Assembly (NCBI RefSeq): GCF_014898055.3
Contig: NW_023604295.1
Span: forward strand, 72,690,301 to 72,754,300
Length of the DNA stretch: 64,000 nucleotides
Direction: 5' to 3'
From: Talpa occidentalis
Lineage: Eukaryota > Chordata > Mammalia > Eulipotyphla > Talpidae
The position numbers and the translations under genes are program-made. Within the stretch, counting starts at the first letter, position 1; the number at the start of each line of letters is the position of its first letter. Of the stretch, positions 11,139 to 24,337 are shown piece after piece. Below the pieces are notes generated by a model. It worked only from the letters and a program-made list of their open reading frames with translations, had not been told where the DNA came from and ran no database searches.

Positions 11139-12448
11139 GATTTGATCGTTAATTTAAGCTAATTATTTAAGATTTTCTTTGGAAAAACAAAAAGTGATAT
11201 TGTATTAGTGAAGAAAAGGAACACCAAAAATACTTGTTCCTACATAACACCTGAGATGGCAAATAAATAATAATCATTATACAATAGAAACATAGTGTAT
11301 TATAAATATCTTTTAATATTATGTTGGCGATTGTTAAGTAATATGTACATTTTCAATAAAAGCAAGGTATTAGCATTTTTAAAGGTGTGCTAGTTAATAT
11401 AGTATGGAAAATATACACATAAAATATATAAGCATGGATGATAATAAATTTGTTACAGCATTTTTATCTAAAAATACTCATTTAAATGTAACAAAAGACA
11501 AAATTAATAATGTGATCATATTTTGCATTAGAATTTTTTATGACAGCAATTTCTTTCTAGTTCTGTTGTTCTTAATAAAATGTGAAGGCATTATATCTAG
11601 AAACCAATTTCATCGTCATTTGTGTAGAAGAATAAAGGATGAATGAGTCTCTGTAATAACACAAATCTGAAATGCAGACATCTTTTTAATTCCTGGTGAA
11701 TGAAATGAAGTACTCATTACATTTCATAAATTAATTGGTAATGATCGTAATCCACAGAATTCCAATGAAATCACAATAAACTGTGGAATTAACAGCTCCA
11801 GACCATCCTGGTACTATGTTAACCCCTCTGTTTCTCACATAAAAATGTCATTGAAAATAAATGATGTTAATATTTACCCTATGAACAACAATTTCATAGT
11901 CCACATGGTGACTTAAATCATTATGATTAATCAAAAATTATGAAACCACAATGCAATGAAATATAATTCACTATGAGAAAAAAAATATTACTATTGTTAA
12001 ATAAGGTCCAATCCAATATAGAAAGCAAGTAACAGGTATGAAAGAAGTTATTTAATTGCAGAGGTGCTGGTGTTTACTTAAGATATTGTGCATAATAATC
12101 ACACTTACACAATTATACCAATGCCCACAATTTCTTATCCACGAGCAGTCTGAAAGCAATGTTCCATTTTATAAATAAAAGCTTGCCTATAGCTCTACCT
12201 TTCATACTAATTATTGCTTCATTGGGAGTATCATTTTCAATTATATAAAAATAGAAGCTCCTGATACAATGTTGATCAGATTAAATGCTTTTAAATTATT
12301 CTGCCTTTTTTAGAAGTTGATGTTAATTTTACATAATGCCCCAGGGATACTCAACTAATATTTATTGTAATCATATTATATATAATCATTCAAAGTAGCT
12401 AAAATAAAAAAAAATCCCTATTATAGTCTTGAGAAATTTTTAAATATA
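11139..12448. other. unassigned AT-rich sequence
   Basis: No element recognised. The 80-codon forward frame at 11404-11646 is low-complexity lysine/isoleucine-rich, as expected by chance in AT-rich DNA. Confidence 0.5.
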
Positions 12449-12449
12449 A

Positions 12450-12527
12450 ACACACACACCACAAAGATACACATACAAACATATGTGTATATATGTGTGT
12501 GTATGTATATGTATATGTACATATATA
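12450..12527. repeat. compound CA/TG/TA purine-pyrimidine repeat
   Basis: CACACACACC at the left is followed by an imperfect TATGTG/TATATG array at the right, so the region is largely alternating purine-pyrimidine and partly self-complementary. Confidence 0.8.
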
Positions 12528-13615
12528 ACTGATCTACAAAGCATATTGGTGTGGTTAACTGTAATTGATATTGGCAGTAAATCTGACTTTCTCACTGCAT
12601 ATTCTTTTCAAGGTTAGAGCGCTGAATATTCTTGGCATTAGTAAGGCTCTAACAAGTTTCATCTGAATTTGATCTATATCAGCAAAGTTGACAAAAAGAT
12701 TTTATCTTGAGGGACAGCCAACTCTGATTAATTGATAACATCTGCTTGGGTTGTTAGGGTGATTGTCAGGTATGAAAATTATACAAACATTTAGCAAGTG
12801 ATAATGTCATGATGGGCAAGAGGAGCCTCAGCAATATTCTTTGTCCATTCCTCTCTTCAGTAGAACAGGAAACTTGGATTTGAAGGGTTTTCTCAGCAAA
12901 CCCAACTTGGCTATTAATGGCTGGATACCAAGAAAAAAAAATTCCCCATCTTTTGCATACATCTATTTTACATACATTATAGACTCACTTTATAGAAATT
13001 ATCACAGTTTTTATCATTTTAAATGTCATTTTCTCAAATAGTTTTCTCTATGTTATTATTTTGAATAGTACATACTCAATAAATGTTCATTTCATGAATA
13101 AATGGATGAACAGGTGGTCTTATTCTGGGGTTTAGACGGTAATATTTTCTTTGTGGAAGCAACCCAAAAACGACTATTTAAGATACAATTCATTCCTAAG
13201 GCCAAATAGATGATCCATGTGTTAAATCAACTTGGCCTGATATATATTTCCTATTCTAATGGACTGTATAATTTAATTCATCAGAAAAAAAATCTTCTCT
13301 GCCAAAGGCAGCTCTTTCATTTAACCTTATCACATGATTTGGAAAGAACATTCTTTGTTTCCTGAATGAGTTCAGCTTGATTTCTCCTGAATGCAGCCAA
13401 ATTTGAGAGAACGGCAGAGAGGTAGATGACAGAAAGAAGAATGCAACTATGAGTTTACAAAATAATTATTAATTCAGAGAACTATTGAACATGAGATTAC
13501 TGAGACTTGAAGTGCAAATGAAAAGCCAGGAAGGAGAAATAATATTTGCAAATTAATCTAGACTAACTGCTACCACAAAATTTTGTAATCATGCGTATAC
13601 TGTTCCTAAGGTTTA
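12528..13615. other. unassigned sequence
   Basis: No gene or repeat family recognised on either strand. Confidence 0.5.
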
Positions 13616-13619
13616 TGCA

Positions 13620-14085
13620 ATGATGTGTTAGATTCATGTTGCTGCTCTAATGTTACTGTAAATTTGGTGTTTTAGAACAACCGTGTATTTTCTTATAGTT
13701 CTAGGAGTCTGAAATATGGAGTAAGTTTTAAAATCTTGTTGTTTGCCAAGTCATGTTATCTCTGGAGGCTTTTGAAGAGAATCCATTTCCTCCCCTTTCC
13801 CCATTTCTAGAATCACATTCCTTGCATTTCTTTGTTCAAGGCCAATGCCTTAATCTTCACTGCCAACTGTTTAGTAATTTAAAATTTCTCTTTGCTTCCT
13901 TCATCAAACAATCTTCTATCCCTTTAAGCTACTAACTCTCCCTTATAAGGAACCATAATAAAATTAGTTTCCTTAACATGAGCACACCTGCAAAGTCCCT
14001 TTTGCCATATAAACTGACATTCGCAAGTTCCAGGAATTCAGACATGGACATCTTTAGAGGCTATCATTCTGCCTACCACATATAT
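13620..14085 (-). mobile_element. old LTR-type repeat, antisense (MaLR-like)
   Basis: The order of phrases (GTTGCTGCTCTAATG, AGTTCTAGGAGTCTGAAAT, TCTGGAGGC, GCAAAGTCCCTTTTGCCATA, GACATGGACATCTTTAG, CATTCTGCCTACCACA) matches a widespread mammalian repeat of this length in reverse. Divergence is high. I assign it to the MaLR/ERVL group from memory of its layout, and the exact subfamily is open. Confidence 0.65.
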
Positions 14086-15260
14086 TTAAGCATTCAAATA
14101 TTCATTTGCAAAAGACATGTATAAATATTTTTAATATTTGTAAATTAAGAATATTAATATACAATTTATTCCTTTATATTTATTAACAATCCTCTTATAA
14201 TAGGAATTATATGTGGATTTTCTCAGGTTAAACAATTGTACATTTTTTAAGTATTTTATAAATGTACATATAATATATAAAAAGAGAGATTAAATAAATT
14301 GGTAATAACTTGATATGGAAAAGTTATACACTCCTGGAATTGTACACATGAGAGAGAGTTATTCCATTATATTAGCATTTAGAGTTAATTTGTGTTTATG
14401 GTATTAGAAGATTTAATAGTATTTTAATTAAAACTATACAGATCATAAATTTTAATCATTAATTTAATTTAACTTAATTTAATGCTGAAAGCTATGTGAG
14501 TAGCATAAAAATCATCTTCCTGTTAATTTTCTTCAATTACCCCCTCAAGCTAAGGGAAAATTTATCACTCTATTTTTCCTATAAAGCCTGGTAATTCCCC
14601 CTACCCTCTCCTCAACAGTTCAGTAAGTGTAGACATTTCAGATACAGTGAAAAAAGTAAAATGTTTATATTGTATTTATAATAAAATATATTGTCAAATA
14701 TCTTGCCTGATATCAAGTATTTTATAGTTCAACTGGAGATAATGGTTCATGAAACAGATAAGTTGGGAACACTTCAAATAATTTTTCACTGTCATAACCC
14801 CAATATGCACGTCTTCAGTGTTTAGTACAAAATTTAATAAATCAGCATGATCACACTTGTCCAGTAACATTTTTCAAAAGAAGAGATTCATCCTTATTTA
14901 TATAAAATTGTTACTGGGATTTAAAGGCTATTCATCTTTGAAAATTATAATTTTTTAGATTCTATTTATATGAATTATGAAACCAAGTAATTCTACAACT
15001 ACAACAAATTTTCTAGTGTAAGAAAAAACTATTTTGTAATATAACAATATAATAACATATATCATTTTTATAGTATACTACTAAATGGTAGCATTATTTT
15101 AAAGGTTCTCTCCTAAATCTATAGATAAATGAATATTATAAATATTACATAAATGTGAGTTGTAAATAGTAGTTGATATACTCATGCCACTCTTTAGTTT
15201 TAATTTCTGACTCATGTTTTACTTAGCTACACTTTACCTAAAACATCATGCTAGAAAGTG
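14086..15260. other. very AT-rich unassigned sequence
   Basis: Contains TTTAATTTAACTTAATTTAA-type simple sequence near 14,460 but no recognised element. Confidence 0.5.
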
Positions 15261-15274
15261 CTATTCAGATGACT

Positions 15275-15542
15275 TTGTTTTTAAAGATTTATTTATTTTT
15301 ATACAAGAGCTGGGGTATAGGCCAGAGGCGAGGAAGGATGAGCGGATTCACCAGAAACAGAGCATGGAGCAGAACAGGAAGACAACCGAAATACACTGCT
15401 GAGGATAGCAGTGGGCATGACAGGAGAGGTCTGCCCCGCCATGTGGGACTCTCCCTGGCCGGCCGGAATCAAAATCGCGCTGCAGAGGCTGTGGACAGTT
15501 TCACAGTGCAGCACTCAACCCGCTGCGCCAAAGGGGAGGCCC
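15275..15542 (-). mobile_element. tRNA-derived SINE, full length
   Basis: The body runs from TTTAAAGATTTATTTATTT to the head complement AAAGGGGAGGCCC. The flanking duplications are unclear, suggesting moderate age. Confidence 0.9.
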
Positions 15543-15756
15543 AGGATGGCATCTTTCATTGATCAATTTCACTTTTTTTGAACTTTCTTTAACCTGGTAA
15601 ATATTACTATAACAATATTTTATCAGACTACCATTAAATAAGTTACTCCTGCATTATTTTTATTTTTAAGTCAAAATGAATAGTATTATTTTATCAAACA
15701 TAGAGAAAATATTCCTCTTGCTTAAAAACTATTAGAAATCATCATCACTTGTAAGG

Positions 15757-15945
15757 TGATGTATCATAATGCTTGAGTACTGTCTAGATTAAAATTCTGG
15801 TTCTACATATATGGCCTTGGACAGATCCATCAGTTTTGTTGCATAAACTGAAAATAAAAATAGCAATCTCATAATGTGAATAAATTAATTAATAAATATA
15901 TAATACTCAGAAGATTTTAAGTGCTTAGAAAATATAAGCTAATGT
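15757..15945 (+). mobile_element. MIR SINE
   Basis: The MIR order is visible: TCTAGATTAAAATTCTGGTTC, GGCCTTGGACAGAT, CTGAAAATAAAAATAGCAAT, GTGAATAAATTAAT and AAGTGCTTAGAA. It is about 190 bp, forward and well decayed. It predates the lineage SINEs. Confidence 0.7.
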
Positions 15946-16357
15946 CTTCTTTATTAAATGACAATATTAGTTATTGTGACAAGTCACTTTAAAATTGATG
16001 AAATGCAATGAAAAAAATTTGATGGTAGTATTTTAAGATGCAGTAATTTATGCTGTAATTGTAGTATTTATACAGGAAATCTCATAGAAAATGCCATGAA
16101 TTGATAGGCACCCAATGTCTATAATAATTTCTATTATTAATGGTAGTAGCAATTAATTTTATGAAACTGGTATAAACTTGATCCAAAATCTACCTGATAA
16201 TGACACTGCAAAAGTCAAAGGTATATATTTCAATTTATCTATGAAGCAGAATCAAGGTTCTAATTAAACTATTAGCCAAAGGTTTCCAATACTACATAAT
16301 TACAATAAGTCATAACAAACAATGTGTATTCCAAAAATATATGGAGAATTTATCATC
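15946..16357. other. unassigned AT-rich sequence
   Basis: Nothing recognised. Confidence 0.5.
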
Positions 16358-16369
16358 AGAAAAATCTAA

Positions 16370-16641
16370 GGGGGCCTCCCTGGCGGCACAAGGGTTAAGA
16401 CACAATCTACAAAGCTGTCTGCAGCCACTGCAGCACAAATTTGATTCCCGGCCAGTCAGGGAGCAACCCACATGGCACAGCAGACCTCTCCTGACTTGCC
16501 CACTGCTCCCCTCAGCAGTATACTTTGGTCTATCTGCCTGATCTGTTCCCCACTCTGTCTCTGGTGAATCCTCTCACCCCTCTCGCCTCTGGCCTATACG
16601 CCAGCTCTTGTATGCATAAATAAATAAATCTTTTAAAAAAA
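16370..16641 (+). mobile_element. tRNA-derived SINE, TCTTT-tail subfamily
   Basis: Head GGGGCCTCCCTGGCGGCACA and tail AAATAAATAAATCTTTTAAA. The perfect TSD AGAAAAATCTAA is at 16358-16369 and 16642-16653. Confidence 0.94.
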
Positions 16642-16653
16642 AGAAAAATCTAA

Positions 16654-17246
16654 TTGTACAAGATGCCACATAAAATGTGTAATTGTACATAATAAAAATT
16701 TTGAAGAATTCAATTTATAATTGGAAACAAAATAGAGATGTATTCTATTCAGAGGCAATTCAAGATATTTAAAATTTATTCTCATGCCAATACCAAACAC
16801 TTACATCTGATACAGTCCCACTGGAATATACAACTGATCACACGAACATCTTCCATCTTCATGGGCAAATGCCCTAACAGAACAAACCAGAGAGAGACAC
16901 AAATATACTACAGGTACTTGTAAATTATAGAGAGAGCAAGACCAACCAGTTGGGAATGAGTAGATTAAGGATAAAAGAAATTCTTCCCATCACTTTGAGA
17001 ATAACACATTAAATCATAAAATTATTTCACAAGAATAAAAATAAAGTAATATAACAAATTTACAGAGCACTGAGATATAAAGAAAAATAGGATTAAGATG
17101 AGTGGGGGAGAGAAGTTCTTATTGGAAAGACTAAACTATACAACAATAAAGAAAGTGTGGTTTTAATCAGCTGGATATTAATGGTTGCTTTTCTATAAAG
17201 GACATAATAAACAGGTAAATGGTAGCATAGTATGATGGCATAGGAT
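16654..17246. other. unassigned sequence
   Basis: No element recognised. Short frames here lack any family signature. Confidence 0.5.
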
Positions 17247-17266
17247 TAAATCTAAAACATTTTTAA

Positions 17267-18033
17267 TTTTATTTTATATAATTCTTACATCATTTTTCAT
17301 TTTTGTACAATGTATGTATTTTCATTTTGGTTATATTCCCCCTACAATTGCACCCCCCTTATTTTGACCCTAATCCTTCCTCTCCCCTCTGTTCTCGGCC
17401 CCCTCCCTGTAGTGTGTCTGGTTATAGTTGCTTGTTGATTTTGATTTTTCCTATGTTATAGGTAGTCTTTTTCCTGGTTGCTTATTTAGGTTCTCTAAAT
17501 TCCTGCTATGAGTGAGACTATCTGGTATTTTTCTTTTTCTTTCTGGCTTATTTTACTGAGCCTGATCCCTTCCAGCTCCATACATGTTTCTGCAAATTGC
17601 ATGGGTTTATCTTTTTTGATTGCTGATTAATATTCCATTGTGTATATATACCACATCTTCTTGACTCAGTCATCTATTTCTGGGCATTTGGGTTGTTTCC
17701 AAAGATTAGCTATTGTAAATAGTGCTGCTATAAATAAACATAGGGGTGCAGGTACCCTTTTGAATTAATGTTTCTGTTTCCTTTGGGTAAATACCTAGGA
17801 GTGCAATTGCTGGATCATATGGAAGCTCAATCTTTAGTAGGTTGAGGAATCTCCACACAGCATTCCATAGTGGTTGGACAGACAAGTTTGCACTCCCACC
17901 AGCAGTGCAGGAGAATTCCTTTTTCTCCACATCCTCTCCAACATTTGTTGTTGCTAGTTTTTTTTTTTTTTAATATGTGCCATTCTTACTGATGTAAGAT
18001 GGTATCTCATTGTGGTTTTGATTTGCATTTCCA
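17267..18033 (-). mobile_element. L1 LINE, 5'-truncated
   Basis: A 767-bp reverse copy carrying the end of ORF2 and the 3' UTR. The reverse frame at 17706-17930 holds the L1 ORF2 C-terminal phrase [20 protein letters not shown] (typical [20 protein letters not shown]), followed by a stop in what should continue, so it is dead. The 3' end (left) is a degenerate A tail. The perfect 20-bp TSD TAAATCTAAAACATTTTTAA is at 17247-17266 and 18034-18053. Confidence 0.95.
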
Positions 18034-18224
18034 TAAATCTAAAACATTTTTAAAATCTATGTAAATTAATATAATTTGATAAGCAATTCACAAAATAAAT
18101 GGCTAATAAATGCACAGATATCCAAGCTCTCAAAGGAATACAGGAATAGAGAAACACATCAATACAATGAGAAATTATAGCTTATCCATTAGAGAGGAAA
18201 AATCTAATTTTAGTAAAAACATTG

Positions 18225-18665
18225 CAGTCAGTTTATGGAATCTGAAGTTCTCATCCATTGGTGTTAGGGACATGTGTTTGTAAAGTCATACTGGACATGC
18301 TGGACAGCGCTTAGAAAGTATTTCAATTATCTAATAATTATGTTTCTGGATATATGCCTTAGAGAAACTCTGCAAAGCTACAAAGAGACATACACAAGGG
18401 TATTAATTACAGATGTGATTTAAAAAGCAAGGTAATTGAAAATAGTTAATCATCCTTCGATTAAAAATTGATAAAGTGCAATATAAACAAATGGTGAAAT
18501 GAAGTAGCCAGTCAAAAAGAATGTACTAAGTTTGCATGTATCATCATAGGCAGAACTCAAAAACAATATTTAGTGAAAACAATTAGAAGTATGACAAGCT
18601 ATACAGGATAATATTGTTCATATAAAAATTTAAAAATTGATATGTTTGAAGTTAAGATATTTGTG
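18225..18665 (+). mobile_element. ancient L1 3' region
   Basis: Decayed ORF2-end sequence of an old mammalian L1. TATGCCTTAGAGAAACTCTG, AAGAGACATACACAAG and the run ending AATATTGTTCATATAAA follow the order known for L1ME/L1MC-type 3' ends. No frame survives. It is distinct from the younger L1 just upstream. Confidence 0.65.
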
Positions 18666-20980
18666 TTGTACATTGCATATTTAGATCAATACCACTATGT
18701 GTGACTGATTCAAAAGCAAAAATGAAGTAGATCATCCATAAATTGAATCTCATTCTATTTAATTTCCCTCAGAAACTCAGGAAAGTTCACTCAGGTGAAA
18801 TTTTAACTAGAGGTTCTTGTAAGCAATATTAACCTAAGGTAAAATATCATTCTAGTCACCAAAAATTGTATCTAATAAGTATTATCGCATAAAACTTGCA
18901 AATATTTCAAATGGCTGCAAGGAGAACACATTTTCTAACATATTACTGTTAGCCAATTTTCCATTTAACTTTCTGCATATAAAATATACTAGAATAATAT
19001 CTCCCTGTATATATCACATGTACATCACAGTGCATATCATTGTATATCAACGTGTACATATCATGTTTATTCTTATGGATATCTTATTGTTAAAGGAAAT
19101 AATAATTATAAAATATAAAATGAGTTATAGTTAATCAGAAAATATGCCACAAATTGCAGAATTTCAAATTTAGTAAATTGCAATAGGCACATTTTTAAAG
19201 GCCATAAGCTATATCAGTTTAGTATCATTGAAATAAGGGTAACTTGCATTAAAAAAATAAATGAGGATTTTCAGTCTTTTGCCAGTCTTTCATAAATTTT
19301 AATAGCTCTGTATTTTTATACATATGTTATGACCCCATAAAAAGATATAAAACTGTAATTTTTTTAAAATATATATGTAACTTTTTAGGAAACAACTTTT
19401 TCCTGAAACTGGAAAAGCACCTAATGTCAAGGTAAATAATCTTTCATATTCAAAGTATGAGGACATGAAAGCAACATTACACCATAGGTCATGGGGAACT
19501 TCAGTGGGTGATTTAGACAGCTGATGGTTTTCAAGGGAACAAAGAGAATAAAAGAGTTTTTTCTAGAAAGAGGGACCTCAGTCTTAAAGAACTGTAATTA
19601 CTAGGTTAGGAATAATTTCTTTTCATCTTAGGACATCAATGTATTATATTCAAAATGGGAGTTACATGAAAAGGTATCTGTGAGCTATTTAATCTTTTTT
19701 ACTGACTCTTCACTTTAGTAGCCAAATGAATACTGAATATGAACCAGTTGGTAACAACTAAAATCGTTAATATTTGATGGCAGCATTCAGGACTAAATGA
19801 AAACACTTGAGATTTGATGATGAAAGTTTCATGAGGGCCTAAAACCTGACCACCATTCCAAATTGCTCACCTATATTTTGTTTATTCAAACATGAATCAT
19901 CTTTTAAATATATTGATTGAACTAATTAAATATATATTAAGTTGTATTGGGTATAAATACTAGAATATAAACTACACTAAAATAATTAAAATCATTTTTT
20001 TTAAACCCTGTATTTCTGGTGCATCTAAACTTTCAGTAGAAAATTTTATTAATGTATGTTACTAAAATATACTAACAAAACGTTAAAACTGCCACTGCGG
20101 ACATACTTGGAAGGCTACAGTTAAAATATGAAATAAAACTAAAAAAAAATGTAGATGAGAATTTATATCAATGTACATATACATCTGTGAAGGGAAAAAA
20201 TAAATTACTACTAAAAATTTGTGTCCGAAATATTTGAAAATGTCAACATATTTTATAACTACTTACAAAATGGAGAAACATTTAAAAATAAAATCACCTC
20301 TCATTTAGGAGATTGCATTATACAGCACAGACTAAAAGGAAATGTTTCCTTTGTGTCCAACCTTGAATGGCACCCTCTGGATCTCTCTCCTGGATCTATG
20401 TCAAATCAACTATAATTATTATTCTAAAACAAACTCGAGAGCGACAACCCTGGCTCAGGCAGATGGTGCTTCAGCCAAAAACAGAGGCATAGCCACCATC
20501 TCTGTCATCTGTCTGGCTCTCAGATATATGGGGAGAACTGCGGAAGGAGCTGTTTACAAACTCTTGAATATGCCCCCATAGATGACAAATCTTTATATCA
20601 TCCTTCCAACACATAGATGCCAGAAAGTGAGCACAGATGTGCAAAAGGCAAGGTTCCCATTGTATCTTGTTTCCACTAAGTCTAAGGAGACTTATTAAAA
20701 TTTGAAAAAAAAAAATCAGCACTTATTAGTCATTTTGGTCATTGTCTCAATTTGAGTTAACCAGAGTCTCAATCCATTTGATTATTCAGGTAGTTTATTT
20801 TGCATGTGATTCTAGAAAACTTCTATAGGGGACTATTGAAGTGAGGAAGGGATGGGAAATCTACCAGTTTTCCAGGACTAAAATATCCAAGTAGGATTCA
20901 GCCTCAGTTTTCAAGTAGCATGGATTTGGGGGGAACACTACTCAAATCTTTACAGGAAGACACCTGATTAAATGTGTGCT
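18666..20980. other. unassigned sequence
   Basis: No repeat family recognised over 2.3 kb. The less AT-rich segment 20,430-20,690 has overlapping short frames on both strands (20,342-20,581 forward; 20,471-20,722 reverse) without a known domain. Confidence 0.45.
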
Positions 20981-20982
20981 AT

Positions 20983-20999
20983 ACACACACACACACACA
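20983..20999. repeat. (AC)8 microsatellite
   Basis: Short pure AC run. Confidence 0.85.
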
Positions 21000-21354
21000 A
21001 ATACAAATTAGCACATTCCTGAGACACTTTTACTAAGGAAGATAGGCCACATATAATGAGTGTTGAGAAATAGACTATATATTAAACTCCTGACATTGTT
21101 TTTATGTACAAATTCAGATATTTAAGCAGTTATTTATATTGTTCTCTTTTAATAGAGAAAGGTTTCATGTCTGAAAAATGCAGCATTATAAGGAAGGAGG
21201 TAACTATATTCTTGGATCCCTGAGTTATTGTAACTACAGTGGCTCCTTGTTCATAGGTGACCTATAGTAGATATTATTTCATGCCAACTGAAATTCCATA
21301 TAAAATATAAAATGGAATATAGCACAACATTCAGGCATCTTTTTTGATTTCACA

Positions 21355-21412
21355 CACCATACACACACACACATTCACACATAGACACACACACACACAC
21401 ACATATATATAT
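21355..21412. repeat. interrupted (AC)n-(AT)n microsatellite
   Basis: AC blocks interrupted by ATTC and ATAG, ending in an AT block. Confidence 0.85.
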
Positions 21413-21429
21413 GGCACATTGCTTAATGC

Positions 21430-21661
21430 CTGGTTAGAGCCTACTTCTTGGTTTGTAGTTAGCCATCCTCTCACTCGAGCCTCACATGGATGAGACATCA
21501 TCTTTGCTATATCTCTTTTAATGAGTGCACTGATCTCATTTATGAGATCTCCATCTCATGACATCATTACCTTCCGAAGTCCCCACTGCAAGTACAGTCA
21601 TTTTGGGAGATTGGGCTTCAACATATGCATTCTAGGGGTCAGAAACATCAGTCCATAACAA
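21430..21661 (-). mobile_element. MaLR LTR (MLT1/MST-like), antisense, internal deletion
   Basis: TTCTTGGTTTGTAGTTAGCC, CCTCACATGGATGA, CTTCAACATATGCATTCT and CATCAGTCCATAACA occur in the order of antisense MLT1-type LTRs. Confidence 0.75.
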
Positions 21662-21700
21662 TTGCTATATGTAAATATTAATTTTAGGGGCTGAATTTTT

Positions 21701-21959
21701 TTTAAACATTTATGCATACAAGAACTGGGGTGTAAGCTAGAGGTGCTGGTCAGGGTTGAGAGGATTCACCAGATAGAGTGGGGAGCAGAACAGGAAGATC
21801 TACTGAAATACACTGCTGAGGGGAGGAGCGGGTGAGGCAGGAGAGATCTGCTGCACCATGTGGGAAGCTCCCTAGCCAGCCAGGGATTGAACTCATGCTG
21901 CAGTGGTTGGCAATAGCTTGACAGCACTGTCTTTAACCCCTGAGCCACCAGGGAAGTTC
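21701..21959 (-). mobile_element. tRNA-derived SINE, full length
   Basis: A reverse copy with head complement GAGCCACCAGGGAAGTTC. The perfect 15-bp TSD AGGGGCTGAATTTTT is at 21686-21700 and 21960-21974. Confidence 0.95.
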
Positions 21960-21974
21960 AGGGGCTGAATTTTT

Positions 21975-23318
21975 AATGCATTAGCATGTTTCTTCAGGGT
22001 GGATTATTATATATTCCAATCCCTGTATATCTCTATATCTATTTGTAGATAGATTAAATATAGCATTCTATTCATCTAATTCTATTTTTTTTTTCAATAA
22101 AACAGCATATATGTTTCTGAGGCATAGGTAAACGATTAGAACACAAATTTGAATTGCCTTTAAAAAATACACACATCAGAATGTCTTTAGTACTATTTTT
22201 TATTTTTTATTTTTAGGAGAGATTGCCCAGAACTGTTACCTGTGTCACTTTTATTCTGTTTCTTTGACTATTGTATGAAGTTACCCTTCATGAAGTTTCA
22301 TTTAGATCCAACAGTTTACATCCCTGAGGCAGATCTTAGGTAATTATCAATACTCTTTTATGGAGGTGATTGTACATTTCTGTATAAAGATATTCCTTTA
22401 CAGTGAAGGTCCATAACTTTCATGAGATACTTACAGAGGCCTAGGACTCAAATTTAGTGAAATTCTCTGTCCCAATTGCAGGAGTAGGTTTTCTGATATG
22501 TTACTGGAAGAAATCTATTGCAGGGAAAACTATTCTTATCGATTATATTGCATCAAAGAGTATTTTCTGCCGTTTTAACAGTGGGTCCTTTTTCTATTGA
22601 ACAAGGTTAAAATAATGAGTCTGACCAAATTTGGGATAAGCATAACATTCCAAACATCAGAGATTTCTTTAAAACAGCATTAAAATGTGCCTCAAGGAGT
22701 CCCAAAGGAATTGAGATTCTGTTCTTAAGCAGCTGCCACAGATTTGACAAAATGCTCATATGACCTCCTCTTAAACATCTGTTTCTTTACAAGGCCCTTA
22801 GAGAATTTATTTAAATACTGAGAATTGAGATTATCCTGTTAATTGTACTCGTCTTTGAATTAATTTTCGATATGTTCAGGGCAAAAGTCAGTGTAAATAG
22901 ATCATGAGAAGTCATCCACCAATTTTGGCTATAATAACTTGCAGAAATTCTTCCTTGAAACATTTTATTAACCAATATTTTTATAGTTATTTAAAAGTAA
23001 AATTAGGAAACATTAGGTCTCATTTTTCCTTTCTAGCCCCAGAGTCTCAGTACAAATCTCATATATCAGCATGCTTCTGGTATTTCATTACCTACAGAGA
23101 AAGGGGGCTTATTAAATCCAACAAACACCATGATCATTGGTTCTGACAGACCTGATATTATTCTGTTGGTCTTAAAAATATACTGAAAATATAAAAAAGC
23201 TACTTCACACTAGCTATCGTGCTTCCTAAATATTACTTCTGCCTCCCACTAATTTCTCAAATAGATTAATTACTCAATGAGAGAAAGAATACAGTATATG
23301 TATGTTCATTTTGCTTAT
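21975..23318. other. unassigned sequence
   Basis: No gene or family recognised. The 80-codon forward frame at 22904-23146 has no known domain. Confidence 0.5.
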
Positions 23319-23319
23319 T

Positions 23320-23693
23320 ACTAAGCAATAAATGAGATTGCCAGAAAATACTACAGACTGGGTGCTATAAATAATATAAATTTATATTCTGAGAGTTGGG
23401 GTGGCTAGAAGACCAAGATCAGGGTGTTTGCAGGACTGATTTCTTCTGAGTTCATTCTCAACTTGTAGATGACTGTCTTCTTGCCGTGTTCTCATATGGT
23501 TTTCTGTGCACTCACATCCCTGGTACTTTGTAAGAACCCCAGTTAAATAGGATTAGGGCCTATTCTAATAATCTCATTGTAACGGTGTACACTTTGAAGA
23601 CTGATTCCAAATAGAATCACATTCTGAGGTATTGGGGGTTAGTGATTCAGCATATAAATTTTGGGGAGACATAATTCAACTCATTAGAACATA
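23320..23693 (-). mobile_element. MaLR LTR (MLT1-like), antisense
   Basis: The matching phrases in order are ATACTACAGACTGGGTG, GAGAGTTGGGGTGGCTAGAAG, GACCAAGATCAGGGTG, CTTGCCGTGTTCTCATATGG, TAATAATCTCATTG and GATTCAGCATATAAATTTTG. This is a near full-length old LTR. Confidence 0.8.
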
Positions 23694-23976
23694 TGTACAT
23701 CACATAAAGTTTTTGAAAGGTTTTGAAAATAAAAGGAAGAGATGTTACAATCACAAAGTAACAATAAAAATTTAAAAGGACAGTTCTAAACTAGTAATCT
23801 GGTCACCCTCAGATTCAGAGATTTTATGAAATGTCTTCCCAATCCAGAATTCACATTATCTCACTTAACTCCCTATCTACTCCATTGTACTATAAATATT
23901 TATTGGTGTGTGTGGCTTCAGGTAGTGATGGATCCACTATGGCAAAGAAACCCAGACCTCAGTGTTCCTCTCTTTT

Positions 23977-24320
23977 TTTTTTTTTTTTCTATAATTTTTT
24001 TTTTTTATAGAGGCATGTTTTATTTATTTATCTGTTTGTTTGTTTTTTTTTTGTTTGTTTGTTTGTTTGTTTATACATGCACTGGGTACAGTCAGAAGCG
24101 CAGGAGGGTGAGAGAATTCACCAGAACCAGAGCGGGGAGCAGAGCAGGCAGAAGGACCGAAGTACACTGCTGAGGGGAGCAGCGGGTGGCAGGAGAGGTC
24201 TGCGCGCCATTTGGGACCCTCCTCCGGTGGCAAGGAAGCAGCTGGGGATCGAACCGGCGCTGCAGAGGCAGCGGGCAGCTTCGCAACCCAGCACTCAACC
24301 GCTGCGCCACTGGGGAGGCC
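23977..24320 (-). mobile_element. tRNA-derived SINE, young CATGCCTCTA subfamily, long T tract
   Basis: The tail complement has two T runs separated by CTATAA, then ATAGAGGCATGTTTTATTTA. The head is intact. The perfect 17-bp TSD CAGTGTTCCTCTCTTTT is at 23960-23976 and 24321-24337. Several frames of 69-129 codons over this region are SINE read-through. Confidence 0.96.
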
Positions 24321-24337
24321 CAGTGTTCCTCTCTTTT

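Noticed and set aside
12450..12527. Possible CRISPR-like or regulatory array
   Set aside because: It is a simple alternating purine-pyrimidine repeat. There are no spacers, and the window is mammalian.
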